Assembly: GCF_000725345.1 (NCBI RefSeq)
Contig: NZ_CP008852.1
Coordinates: forward strand, 124,001-188,000
Source of the DNA: Pelosinus sp. UFO1
GTDB lineage: Bacteria > Bacillota > Negativicutes > DSM-13327
Length of the DNA: 64,000 bases
Direction: 5' to 3'
Each line of letters starts with the position of its first letter. Position 1 is the first letter of the stretch. Positions 17,438-25,929 of this stretch are shown piece after piece. The notes under the pieces are model-generated. The model saw nothing but the letters and a program-made list of their open reading frames with translations, was not told where the DNA came from and did not search any database. Made by a program: the position numbers and the translations under genes.

Positions 17438-18775
17438 ATGAGTGATGTAACGTATTTAGTGATTTGTCTCCTTGTTGCAATTGCTTTAATTGTATTTCTT
17501 ATTATGAGAGTAAAGTTGAGCGCATTTGTTGCATTAACTATTTCTGGTCTCACGCTTGGTATTTTATCAGGTATGCCTCTTGAGAAAATTGCAGGTTCCT
17601 TTCAAGCAGGTATGGGAAATACGCTAGGATTTCTTGCAACTGTTCTTGGCCTTGGAACAATTCTTGGAAGGATGCTTGAGGTTTCAGGCGGGGCGCAGCG
17701 TTTGGCAAAAACGTTAATTAAAGCGTTTGGTGAAAGAAACGCTCATTGGGCCATGATGTTTGTAGCCTTTATTTGTGGTATTCCTGTATTCTTTCAGGTC
17801 GGTTTTGTTTTATTAATTCCAGTTATGTTTAGTATTGCCATTCAAACTAAGATGTCACTAATAAAAATCGGAATTCCTGTTGTAGCTGGTTTGATAGTAG
17901 TACATGGTTTGGTACCTCCACATCCAGCTGCCTTAGCAATTGTTGGTACGCTTAAGGCAGATGTTGGAACAACTATTATCTACTCTTTGCTTATTGGATT
18001 ACCTGCGGCGATTATAGCTGGACCAATTTTTGGTAGTATAGTATCGAAGTATGTTAAGGCTAATCCGCCGGAACAGCTTTTTAAAAGCGAACTTATACCA
18101 GATGAAAAGCTGCCGGGATTTGCAACGACACTCTTTACAATACTTCTGCCAATGATAATTATGGTAATAAAAACTATTGCTGAATTATTATTACCGAAAG
18201 ACGCGGCGTTTTTACCGCTTATATCATTTTTAGGAAATCCAATCACAGCACTTTTGATTTCAGTAGTCTATTCCTATTTTACCCTCGGCTTTTCAAGAGG
18301 TTTGAAGAAAGAAGAAATATTAAAAATAACTGACGGCTGCTTCGGACCAGTAGCAGGCATACTGCTCGTTATCGGTGCAGGCGGAGCATTTAATCAGGTA
18401 CTGCAGGACAGTGGAATAGGCAAAGCATTAGGCGGAGTTCTTACAAACCTTCATATGAATCCGATACTCTTAGCATGGATTATTGCTCTTATAATGAGAT
18501 TTGCAGTAGGTTCCACTACTGTTGCCATGGTTACCGCCGCTGGTATAATTCTTCCAATTGTACCTAGTTTCCCAAATCTTAATCCATCACTTTTATGTGT
18601 AGCTATTGGGGCGGGAGGAGTTGGACTCTCACACGTAAATGACTCAGGATTCTGGATAGTTAAAGAATACTTTGGAATGTCGGTACAGGATACTTTTAAA
18701 ACATGGACACTTTCTACAACGATTGCTTCTGTCGTTGCTTTTGCGGGCGCAATGATATGTAGTGTGTTTTTATAA
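17438..18775 (+). CDS. GntP family gluconate/acid-sugar:H+ symporter
   Basis: 445 residues from ATG 17438, with TTGGAGGG at 17424-17431. Hydrophobic throughout with about 12 segments. GntP-family features include the early GMGNTLGFLATVLGLGTILGRMLE-type region and VHGLVPPHPAALAIVG, and a late GVGLSHVNDSGFW segment. Members import gluconate, other aldonates, D-serine or 3-oxo-acid sugars. As last gene of the garR operon it is the likely uptake system for the acid sugar used by the upstream enzymes; E. coli places YgbN, of the same family, in the same position. Confidence 0.92.
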   Translation: MSDVTYLVICLLVAIALIVFLIMRVKLSAFVALTISGLTLGILSGMPLEKIAGSFQAGMGNTLGFLATVLGLGTILGRMLEVSGGAQRLAKTLIKAFGERNAHWAMMFVAFICGIPVFFQVGFVLLIPVMFSIAIQTKMSLIKIGIPVVAGLIVVHGLVPPHPAALAIVGTLKADVGTTIIYSLLIGLPAAIIAGPIFGSIVSKYVKANPPEQLFKSELIPDEKLPGFATTLFTILLPMIIMVIKTIAELLLPKDAAFLPLISFLGNPITALLISVVYSYFTLGFSRGLKKEEILKITDGCFGPVAGILLVIGAGGAFNQVLQDSGIGKALGGVLTNLHMNPILLAWIIALIMRFAVGSTTVAMVTAAGIILPIVPSFPNLNPSLLCVAIGAGGVGLSHVNDSGFWIVKEYFGMSVQDTFKTWTLSTTIASVVAFAGAMICSVFL

Positions 18776-18822
18776 TTGGCTATTTTTTCATATTGAAAAT
18801 TGTTAGAAGAATATAGTATCAA

Positions 18823-18863
18823 TTTTGGTGAAAAGAACGGTTTTACGGCTCTTTTCACCAAAA
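18823..18863 (+). terminator. Hairpin terminator after gntP
   Basis: TTTTGGTGAAAAGA (18823-18836) pairs with TCTTTTCACCAAAA (18850-18863) over 14 bp around a 13-base loop. The T-run is inside the stem ends, so termination strength is uncertain. Confidence 0.65.
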
Positions 18864-18923
18864 GTAATTTTAAGGGCGTAGTGCGTTTGTCAAATATAAG
18901 TAGTACATTAGGAGTGTGGGAAA

Positions 18924-19550
18924 ATGAGTACTCTAGCACAAGTATTAAAGGCAAACAGTGAATTTATGAACTCTAAAACGATACAAAGAATTCATGAAAA
19001 CAGCCATTCAGTTAGCAAATTTCCGAATCGGCACTTAGCTATATTTACTTGCATGGACACAAGGTTAGTTGAATTTCTTGAGCCAGCTATGGGAATAAAA
19101 CGTGGTGAGGTAAAGGTAATAAAAAATGCTGGTAATTCAATTACAGGACCGTTTGCGTCTACCATCCGTAGCCTTGTAGTATCAATTTTTGAGCTAGGGG
19201 TTAAGGAAATCATGATAATCGGTCATATGGATTGTGGTATTTCTCACTCCACATCAAGAGAGTTAATCCAAAAGATGCTCTCACGGGGAATTTCCCTGGA
19301 TGCAATTAAAATGGTAGAGGCGGAACTAGAATTATGGTTAGATCAATTTCACAATCCGATCGACAATGTAAAAAGCGTTGTGTACAAAATTCGGTGTAAT
19401 CCACTGATTCCTAAAGATATTCCAGTACATGGGCTTATATTTAACCCAAATACTGGGGCAATTAATGTTGTAATTGATGGATATAAGAGTAAAATAGAAG
19501 AACACGGCACTTATTATGCAGCTGATGTAGAAAGATTGGAAAAGATATAG
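18924..19550 (+). CDS. Beta-class carbonic anhydrase-like protein
   Basis: 208 residues from ATG 18924, with TAGGAGTG at 18909-18916. The zinc ligands of beta-carbonic anhydrase are present: C43-x-D45-x-R47 in FTCMDTRL and H101-x-x-C104 in GHMDCG. The fold-typical VIKNAGN strand follows the first ligand pair. It interconverts CO2 and bicarbonate in the cytoplasm. The AEC-family permease starts only 11 bases after its stop, so the two are probably co-transcribed; bicarbonate supply to a carboxylase, or CO2 removal after an organic acid is taken up and decarboxylated, are possible links. Confidence 0.88.
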   Translation: MSTLAQVLKANSEFMNSKTIQRIHENSHSVSKFPNRHLAIFTCMDTRLVEFLEPAMGIKRGEVKVIKNAGNSITGPFASTIRSLVVSIFELGVKEIMIIGHMDCGISHSTSRELIQKMLSRGISLDAIKMVEAELELWLDQFHNPIDNVKSVVYKIRCNPLIPKDIPVHGLIFNPNTGAINVVIDGYKSKIEEHGTYYAADVERLEKI

Positions 19551-19561
19551 GGAGAGTATAC

Positions 19562-20485
19562 ATGAACAATGGGAATGATCAGTTTTTATTATCAATGGTA
19601 ATTATCATATTAGGATATCTGTTGAGAAAAATAAACTTAATCAAAGAACAGGATGGTGAAACCCTATCACGGATAATATTCAACATCAGTCTCCCAGCTT
19701 TGATTATTACTACTTTTAATACAATTACCATTGATTTTTCTCTTATATTGATAACTATAATTGGTATTGTATATGGTATATTTATGGCTTTATTGGGCGT
19801 AATTGTATTTAAAAATGAGGATAGAGCCACTCGGGGAATGCTTTCAATGCTAGTTCCCTCATTTAATATTGGATTATTTGCATACCCTATTGTGGAAGCT
19901 ATTTGGGGACAAGAGGGGATTAAATATTTTGGAATGTTTGATGTAGGCAATTCTTTGGTCATATTTGGTGTTTCCTACATCATTGCTGGTTATTTTTCTT
20001 CTGATAGTTCAGATTTAAATTTTACCAGTGTCTTTAGTAAACTCTTAAAATCTGTCCCTTTGCTATCCTATACAATTGCTTTCGGTCTCGCTGCCCTAGG
20101 GGTACACTTTCCTAGGATCGTTGTTGATTGTACACAAGTTTTAGCGCGCGCTAACATGCCACTTTCCTTGCTACTTTTGGGGGTCTATTTAAATTTTTCC
20201 ATAGAATCGAAGTATTTGAAAAATATGGCCAAAGTGTTGGCGTTACGATATTTGGTTGGATTAACAGTAGGCACAATATTTTTTTCCCTAATGCCCTTTG
20301 ATCGGATGTTTAAATACACCATGTTGATTGGATTTTTGCTTCCTATGCCTACGGCGGTCATACAATATGCAATAGAGTTTGATTATGACCAAAAGTTTGT
20401 AGGTACTGTAACGAATATAACAATACTACTGAGCTTCTTTTTAATATGGATCATTATCAGTATGCCAAATATGCTTAGGCCTTAA
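19562..20485 (+). CDS. AEC family permease (auxin efflux carrier-type)
   Basis: 307 residues from ATG 19562, with GGGAGAG at 19550-19556. Ten hydrophobic segments in two halves, as usual for bacterial AEC carriers. Typical parts are FNISLPALIITTFNTI in the first half, MLVPSFNIGLFAYPIVEAIWG in the middle and MPLSLLLLGVYL in the second half. Bacterial members such as MleP/MdcF carry malate, malonate or other carboxylates. It is directly coupled to the carbonic anhydrase gene, so a dicarboxylate whose metabolism releases or uses CO2 is a reasonable guess. Confidence 0.85.
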   Translation: MNNGNDQFLLSMVIIILGYLLRKINLIKEQDGETLSRIIFNISLPALIITTFNTITIDFSLILITIIGIVYGIFMALLGVIVFKNEDRATRGMLSMLVPSFNIGLFAYPIVEAIWGQEGIKYFGMFDVGNSLVIFGVSYIIAGYFSSDSSDLNFTSVFSKLLKSVPLLSYTIAFGLAALGVHFPRIVVDCTQVLARANMPLSLLLLGVYLNFSIESKYLKNMAKVLALRYLVGLTVGTIFFSLMPFDRMFKYTMLIGFLLPMPTAVIQYAIEFDYDQKFVGTVTNITILLSFFLIWIIISMPNMLRP

Positions 20486-20582
20486 GCTCCTAAAAATCAT
20501 AAAGAAATAATCAGGGATATTGTAAAAAATACATATGTTTCTTAAAGAGCGGATCTTCTGGAAACAGTTTGCTCTATTCGAT

Positions 20583-20611
20583 TGACAGATCGGTCATAAA
20601 GACTTATTATT
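20583..20611 (+). promoter_or_regulatory. Promoter of the marR-MFS operon
   Basis: TTGACA (20583-20588) and TATTAT (20606-20611) with a 17-bp spacer. The -10 box lies inside the left edge of the large palindrome at 20604-20650, which suggests repression by its own MarR product. Confidence 0.75.
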
Positions 20612-20650
20612 GAATAATAGTTAACTAGTTAACTATTATTCAATAATAAG
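20604..20650. promoter_or_regulatory. 47-bp near-perfect palindrome, likely MarR operator
   Basis: The two arms, from CTTATTATTG outward and from AGTTAACT at the centre, are reverse complements except for one extra A in the left arm (about 20614). The centre is AGTTAACTAGTTAACT. It covers the -10 box and ends 12 bases before the MarR ATG, overlapping the ribosome-site area. Its size would suit two or more MarR dimers. Confidence 0.8.
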
Positions 20651-20662
20651 AAGGTGAAAAGT

Positions 20663-21094
20663 ATGGAATGCTCGGAATTGCTATTACATCAACTTTTTCA
20701 AACGGTCCGAATTATTTCCAAAGGTTTAAATAAAAACTTAGAGTCTCATGGAATCTATAGCTCTGAGTGGTCAATCATAACGACATTAAAGGAAAAAAAA
20801 TCAATGACTCAGGGAGCGTTAGCAAGCTATTTAAATATTGAGCCACCTGCAGTATCTAAAAGTTTAGTCAAATTGGAACAAAAGGGGCTAATCATGAGGA
20901 TTCCAGGTGATGACAAAAGAGAAAAGAAAGTAATTTTAACCGAAAAAGCGGAGGAGCAATACCTCACTTGGAGCCAAATAGTGGGGCATCATAGAAAGGC
21001 AATTTTAGCTAATTTGTCGGAAGAAAAACAAAAGGAAGTAACAACATTGCTAAAAACAATTTTCCAAAGTGCCCAGCAATATGAGGGACTTTAG
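20663..21094 (+). CDS. MarR family transcriptional regulator
   Basis: 143 residues from ATG 20663, behind AAGAAGGTG (20649-20657); GTG 20654 is an alternative start. The winged helix spans about residues 25-115, with recognition helix region LNIEPPAVSKSLVKLEQKG and the wing PGDDKREKKVILT. MarR dimers usually repress neighbouring efflux or oxidoreductase genes and release DNA on binding phenolic or other small ligands. The palindrome just upstream and the following pump gene 54 bases downstream fit autoregulation of a marR-pump unit. Confidence 0.9.
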   Translation: MECSELLLHQLFQTVRIISKGLNKNLESHGIYSSEWSIITTLKEKKSMTQGALASYLNIEPPAVSKSLVKLEQKGLIMRIPGDDKREKKVILTEKAEEQYLTWSQIVGHHRKAILANLSEEKQKEVTTLLKTIFQSAQQYEGL

Positions 21095-21151
21095 ATAGCA
21101 ACGCATAAGTTCTAGTAAAGAGCAGGCGGTAACTTAAATGGAGGATCTATG

Positions 21152-22378
21152 ATGGAATGTAAAAAAGACGAAAGTAGCAGTGCTACAACATTGTGGTCAA
21201 AAAACTTTTTATTACTTGTATTTGGAAATTTTTTTGTATATCAAGGAATTTTGATGTTGATTCCAACCTTTCCACTATATATAAAACAAATTGGCGGGAA
21301 TGATTTAGAGGCCAGTCTTCCCTTTGCGGTTGTTTCGATTTCTGCTCTTATTGTTCGCTCCATTAGCGGCAATGCAGCAGACAAATATGGGCGAAGGCCG
21401 CTACTGATAATCGGCATGAGTCTCCTTATTATTTTTAACTGTTCTTATTTTCTCGTTTCAGGAATTGGCATTATTCTAGTATTGCGATTTTGTCAGGGAA
21501 TCGGTTGGGGAATGACATCGACAGTGCTAGCAACGATTATGTCTGACATAGTATCTACTAAAAGGCGGGGGGAGGGGACAGGATATTTCGCATTATCCAT
21601 TATTCTTGGAACCTCTTTTGCAACGGTCTTAGGAATTGAAGCTATGAAGCGTTATAACTTTGATGTCATTCTAACTATTTCTACAGTTCTAGTTGGTCTT
21701 GGGATGGTATTAACGCAAGGCATATCAATTGCGCCGATAGAAAAAGTACATAAACCGAAACCTATTACACAAGGGTTTAGTTGGAATGATTTGTTTGAGA
21801 AAAGTGCATTATTGCCTGCTTTTTTATGTTTCTTACATTCAATTACCTTTGGTGGGATTATGAGTTTTATCATATTATTTGGTCAAGAAACCGGTATTGA
21901 AAATGTAGGGATATATTTCATCGGTCATGTTTCAATGATTTTAATTAGCCGTCCTTTTGCTGGAAAACTATTTGACCGAAAGGGACATTCTTTTGTAATC
22001 ATACCAGGCGTACTGCTTATGATAATTGGTCTCTTTATATTATCCTATGCAACCTCCATGTACTCTTTAGTCGCAGCCTCATTATGTTATGGATTAGGAT
22101 ATGGAGCGGCTCATCCTTCTCTGCAAGCATGGGCAATTCAACGATCTCCCGAGGAACGTAAGGGAGCAGCCAATGGAACATTCTTATCTTCTTTGGATTT
22201 AGGATATGCAATTGGTGCCGTATTGTTGGGCTTAATTGCCACCCACACAAACTATGCTACTATGTATCGAATCTCTGTTTTGTTTTTAGTAGTGTTTGCC
22301 GTAATCTATGGATATCACCTGATAAAGGCGAAACAAGATAGTGCTAATGAAAATGAATATGATGAAGAATCAGCATGA
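21152..22378 (+). CDS. MFS transporter, drug-efflux type (DHA1-like)
   Basis: 408 residues from ATG 21152, with GGAGG at 21140-21144 (the adjacent ATG 21149 is only four bases from it). Twelve hydrophobic segments; the loop 2-3 signature is NAADKYGRRPLLIIGM and the TM5 region has a GTSFATVLG stretch, as in DHA1 exporters. It likely expels a toxic compound. It is part of the MarR-regulated group, and a flavin reductase that handles alpha,beta-unsaturated acids follows 84 bases later, so the inducer could be such a compound. Confidence 0.85.
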   Translation: MECKKDESSSATTLWSKNFLLLVFGNFFVYQGILMLIPTFPLYIKQIGGNDLEASLPFAVVSISALIVRSISGNAADKYGRRPLLIIGMSLLIIFNCSYFLVSGIGIILVLRFCQGIGWGMTSTVLATIMSDIVSTKRRGEGTGYFALSIILGTSFATVLGIEAMKRYNFDVILTISTVLVGLGMVLTQGISIAPIEKVHKPKPITQGFSWNDLFEKSALLPAFLCFLHSITFGGIMSFIILFGQETGIENVGIYFIGHVSMILISRPFAGKLFDRKGHSFVIIPGVLLMIIGLFILSYATSMYSLVAASLCYGLGYGAAHPSLQAWAIQRSPEERKGAANGTFLSSLDLGYAIGAVLLGLIATHTNYATMYRISVLFLVVFAVIYGYHLIKAKQDSANENEYDEESA

Positions 22379-22462
22379 TCAATATTGGGTTAATGCAGTC
22401 CGCATGTAATGGTGAGAAAGCTCAGCGGAGGCTACATAGATAAATTTGAGGAGGTATTTATA

Positions 22463-24460
22463 ATGTCTTTAAAGTACAAAAAATTATTTGAGCCAGTTAA
22501 AATAGGCTCCTTAGAGGTGAAAAACCGTTTTGCCATGGCTCCTATGGGGCCTTTAGGACTTGCAGATGCTGAAGGAGGCTTTAATCAGCGTGGGGTGGAA
22601 TACTATACCGCTCGTGCCCGGGGTGGTACTGGTCTTATTATTACGGGGGTAACTTTTGTAGATAACGTTGTTGAAGAACATGGAATGCCGAGTGTTCCTT
22701 GTTCTACTCACAATCCTTTGCATTTTATTCGTACAGCCCGTGAAATGACAGAACGTATTCATGCCTATGATGCAAAGGTTTTTCTGCAGTTAAGCGGTGG
22801 TTTTGGCAGAGTAACGATACCGACTAATTTAGGCGAGTTTCCTCCGGTTGCCCCTTCACCCATTCAGCATCGCTGGCTTGACAAAACTTGTAGAGAAATG
22901 ACAATCGAAGAGATTAAATCTATTGTTAAAAAATTTGGCGACGGTGCGGCAAGTGCTAAACGGGCGGGTTTTGACGGCGTGCAGATTCATGCGGTTCATG
23001 AAGGTTACCTGATTGACCAGTTTGCCATCTCTTTTTTCAATAACAGAACCGATGAATACGGTGGTCCTTTGGAAAATCGTCTGCGCTTTGCCCGCGAGAT
23101 TGTGGAAGAAATCAAGAAAAGATGTGGCAAGGATTTCCCTGTTACCTTGCGGTATAGTCCTAAAAGCTTCATAAAGGACTGGCGCGAAGGCGCTTTGCCT
23201 GGTGAAGAATTCGAAGAGAAGGGCAGAGATATTCCGGAAGGTATCGAAGCGGCAAAACTGCTTGTGGCTTACGGTTATGACGCCCTGGATATAGATGTGG
23301 GCTCTTACGATTCCTGGTGGTGGAGTCATCCTCCAATGTATCAGGATAAAGGACTCTATATTCCTTATGCTAAAATCATCAAAGACGTAGTAGATGTACC
23401 TATCATTTGTGCAGGACGTATGGACAATCCTGATTTAGCCCTAAGTGCAATAAATGACGGTGCTTGTGATATGATAAGTCTTGGTCGTCCGCTATTGGCA
23501 GATGAAAGTTATGTCAATAAGCTTCGAGCGGGAAAAACAGCGGATATTCGGCCTTGTTTATCTTGTCAGGAAGGCTGCATGGGACGTATTCAGGAGTATT
23601 CCGTGCTCAACTGCGCCGTAAATCCTGCTGCTTGCAGAGAAAAAGACGCAGCGCTTTTTCCGACACTCAAGAGCAAAAAGGTAGTGGTTGTCGGCGGCGG
23701 AGTTGCTGGATGTGAGGCGGCAAGAGTATTAGCATTAAGAGGACATAATCCTGTAATTTATGAAAAATCTAGCCGGTTGGGCGGTAATCTAATTCCCGGC
23801 GGGGCGCCTGATTTTAAAGAAGATGACCACGCTTTAGTTGCTTGGTATGAACATACGCTCAAGGAACTTGGGGTAGAGGTTAATCTAAACACCGAAGTCA
23901 ATGCAAATTTGCTCAGCGGAATCTCTGCAGATGCTACCATCATTGCGACAGGATCAAAACCCAAAATGTTCAGTTTTGGCGATGACAGTAAAGTATATGC
24001 TGCCGCAGATGTATTGTTAAAGAAGGTTGATTCTGGCAAAAATGTAGTAATTGTAGGTGGTGGACTTGTAGGCTGCGAACTTGCCATTTGGTTGGCACGG
24101 AGCAAAAAGAACGTTACTCTGGTCGAGATTCAAGATAAGCTGTTAGCTGTAAACGGCCCACTTTGCCATGCCAATTCAGAAATGCTAGAAAGACTGGTAC
24201 CATTTAGCGGTGTCGAAGTATTAACCTCCTCAAAGGTTGTGAAAACCACGGAAAAAGGTGTTATAGTAAACAGCGACGGTAATGACCGGGAACTTCCTGC
24301 GGATAGCGTTGTCCTTGCCGTAGGCTACAGCGCTGAAAACTCCCTCTATAACGAGATTAAATATGAATGTGCTGATGTTCATTTAATCGGTGATGCTCGT
24401 AAAGTGGCAAATATCATGTATGCGATTTGGGATGCTTATGAGGTTGCTTCAAATTTATAA
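22463..24460 (+). CDS. 2-enoate reductase-like NADH:flavin oxidoreductase (FMN, 4Fe-4S, FAD)
   Basis: 665 residues from ATG 22463, with GAGGAGG at 22448-22454; its length is typical of clostridial enoate/2,4-dienoyl-CoA reductases. Residues about 1-340 are an old-yellow-enzyme TIM barrel (FAMAPMGPLG; HAVHEGYLIDQFAISFFNNR with an active-site tyrosine). An iron-sulfur site follows as C365-x2-C368-x3-C372-x11-C384. The C-terminal half is a two-dinucleotide-domain FAD/NAD(P) module (VVVVGGGVAGCEAARVLA about residue 410; VVIVGGGLVGCELAIWLA about 530). It would pass electrons from NADH via FAD and Fe-S to FMN and reduce an activated C=C bond of an enoate. It probably belongs to the preceding marR-MFS unit. 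Confidence 0.88.
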   Translation: MSLKYKKLFEPVKIGSLEVKNRFAMAPMGPLGLADAEGGFNQRGVEYYTARARGGTGLIITGVTFVDNVVEEHGMPSVPCSTHNPLHFIRTAREMTERIHAYDAKVFLQLSGGFGRVTIPTNLGEFPPVAPSPIQHRWLDKTCREMTIEEIKSIVKKFGDGAASAKRAGFDGVQIHAVHEGYLIDQFAISFFNNRTDEYGGPLENRLRFAREIVEEIKKRCGKDFPVTLRYSPKSFIKDWREGALPGEEFEEKGRDIPEGIEAAKLLVAYGYDALDIDVGSYDSWWWSHPPMYQDKGLYIPYAKIIKDVVDVPIICAGRMDNPDLALSAINDGACDMISLGRPLLADESYVNKLRAGKTADIRPCLSCQEGCMGRIQEYSVLNCAVNPAACREKDAALFPTLKSKKVVVVGGGVAGCEAARVLALRGHNPVIYEKSSRLGGNLIPGGAPDFKEDDHALVAWYEHTLKELGVEVNLNTEVNANLLSGISADATIIATGSKPKMFSFGDDSKVYAAADVLLKKVDSGKNVVIVGGGLVGCELAIWLARSKKNVTLVEIQDKLLAVNGPLCHANSEMLERLVPFSGVEVLTSSKVVKTTEKGVIVNSDGNDRELPADSVVLAVGYSAENSLYNEIKYECADVHLIGDARKVANIMYAIWDAYEVASNL

Positions 24461-24538
24461 CATATAAAAAAGACCATAATGAACCGTGAACTTGATTAAT
24501 GACGGCTTTATCGAGTTTGCTGATGATGTGATTTTACG

Positions 24539-24571
24539 GCTGCCACACGAATGCTTTCGTTATGTGGCAGC
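24539..24571 (+). terminator. Terminator between the enoate reductase and LysR genes
   Basis: GCTGCCACA (24539-24547) pairs with TGTGGCAGC (24563-24571), with a further CGAA/TTCG step inside. TTCTTTTTAT follows on the plus strand. The genes on either side converge here. Confidence 0.85.
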
Positions 24572-24580
24572 TTCTTTTTA

Positions 24581-25516
24581 TTATGTTTTGGGCAAGGCCC
24601 GGCCTAGGACCGATTGAACGGTTTCCTTTGTAATGCGGATAAAGGCCTGCTCGTATTTGGTTAAATACTTGCCTTTTCGATAGACCACGGCCAGGGTGCG
24701 CGTAAAGGAGGGCTCGGCGGTAAAGAGACGCACCGGCCTGTTGACATTGCTGTTTAGCTGGCTTATCGACAGGGTGGAGAAAGTAAAACCCGTGCCGATG
24801 GAAGCAAGATTATGTGCCGTTTGGGAGCTTCTCGTTTCCAAAACGATGCGCGGCTGATAACCAGCCTGTAAAAATAGGCTGTCTGCAATACGGCGCAAAG
24901 CTTGCCCTTGCTGAAGCAAAACAAAAGGTTCGTGCTCCAGATCGGACAAATTTAAAGAAACTGGTGCATCATTGTCTCCTAACCCATTCGTCAGCGGGTG
25001 GGTGGGCGGCGCGACGATTAACAATTTTTCTTCCATTAAAATTTCATAGGAGAAACCTTCGCTCCTAATTGGCAACGAAAGAATGGTGAGGTCTGTTACG
25101 CCTTGGTTCATCCACTCCTCTAGGTTGGCCGAGGTGCCTTCATGCAAGGACAAGTCGACTTGAGGGAAAAGTGCGCGGAATGCAGGAAGTATAATCGGGA
25201 GGATATAGGCGCTGCGCACGGGTGAGATTCCGAGGGCGAGGCGCCCACTGTTTTCTTCGGAGAAGTCTTTCATTTGCTGCAGCAGGTTACTGTCCAGTTG
25301 CAACATTTGCCGTGCTACTTGTGCGAACTGTTCACCAGCGTAAGTGAGTGTGATCGGTGTTGATTTACGGTCAAATAGCTGGATGCCAATCTGATTTTCA
25401 AGTTTTTGAATATACTGGCTTAAATGAGGTTGAGCAATATAGAGCTTTTCTGCCGCACGGGAAAAGCTTTTTTCTTCTGCGACCATCAACATATAGCGCA
25501 ATTGACGTAATTCCAT
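24581..25516 (-). CDS. LysR family transcriptional regulator of the citDEF operon
   Basis: 311 residues from ATG at 25516, preceded on the minus strand by AAGGAGG; a longer start adds seven residues without a better site. N-terminal winged helix (MELRQLRYMLMVAEEKSFS; AAEKLYIAQPHLSQYIQKLE) is followed by a LysR substrate-binding domain from about residue 88. It is divergent from citD with 137 bases between the starts, the standard arrangement for a LysR activator of the neighbouring operon. A citrate-like or other carboxylate inducer is inferred from that operon. Confidence 0.9.
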   Translation of the reverse strand: MELRQLRYMLMVAEEKSFSRAAEKLYIAQPHLSQYIQKLENQIGIQLFDRKSTPITLTYAGEQFAQVARQMLQLDSNLLQQMKDFSEENSGRLALGISPVRSAYILPIILPAFRALFPQVDLSLHEGTSANLEEWMNQGVTDLTILSLPIRSEGFSYEILMEEKLLIVAPPTHPLTNGLGDNDAPVSLNLSDLEHEPFVLLQQGQALRRIADSLFLQAGYQPRIVLETRSSQTAHNLASIGTGFTFSTLSISQLNSNVNRPVRLFTAEPSFTRTLAVVYRKGKYLTKYEQAFIRITKETVQSVLGRALPKT

Positions 25517-25569
25517 GGCAAAGCCTCCTTTATACATAAAAACGTATAGCTATTATACTTATTATAATA

Positions 25570-25599
25570 TTAGACTTATGATTTTGCCTATATTATAAT
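25570..25599 (+). promoter_or_regulatory. Possible citDEF promoter
   Basis: TTAGAC (25570-25575) and TATAAT (25594-25599), 18 bp apart. The -10 box is perfect and the -35 box weak, as expected for an activator-dependent promoter. A/T-rich dyads (ATAGCTAT near 25546) lie between it and the LysR gene. Confidence 0.45.
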
Positions 25600-25653
25600 T
25601 TGCTTGTTGGTGAAATAGAGCGAATATACGTAAAATTGTTAGGAGGAATTCTT

Positions 25654-25929
25654 TTGAAAACCATTCAAAAAGAAGCGACTGTCGGTTTTGAAGAAACAAA
25701 CGATGCATTGGTTACTGTCAGCCCTTTGACAGCAGGACAAGGAATTACAGTGGAACTTGTTTCTTCCGTGAAACGCCAGTATGGTCAACACCTAGAAGAT
25801 TTGATTGTGGCGACAGTCAATGAAGTGGGTTATACCGACGTCCATGTAAAAGTAATAGATAAAGGGGCTTGGGATTATGCGTTGAAGGCGCGTATCGTAG
25901 CCGCCTTACATAGGGGGGACGCTGCATGA
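25654..25929 (+). CDS. citD: Citrate lyase acyl carrier protein (gamma subunit)
   Basis: 91 residues from TTG 25654, behind AGGAGG (25641-25646). The family pattern is clear in the middle and end (ITVELVSSVKRQYG; VKVIDKGAWDYALKARIVAAL). CitD carries the phosphoribosyl-dephospho-CoA arm on a serine near residue 14, in a sequence like E-S-(S/G)-D. Here the equivalent stretch reads E-E-T-N-D, so threonine 15 replaces that serine. Either threonine is modified, or this is a divergent lyase carrier. The stop overlaps citE in an ATGA junction. Confidence 0.85.
   Translation: MKTIQKEATVGFEETNDALVTVSPLTAGQGITVELVSSVKRQYGQHLEDLIVATVNEVGYTDVHVKVIDKGAWDYALKARIVAALHRGDAA

Noticed and set aside
24093-24108. 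TGGCACG match to a sigma-54 -24 box inside the enoate reductase gene
   Set aside because: No TTGC at the required distance and the site is within a coding region.
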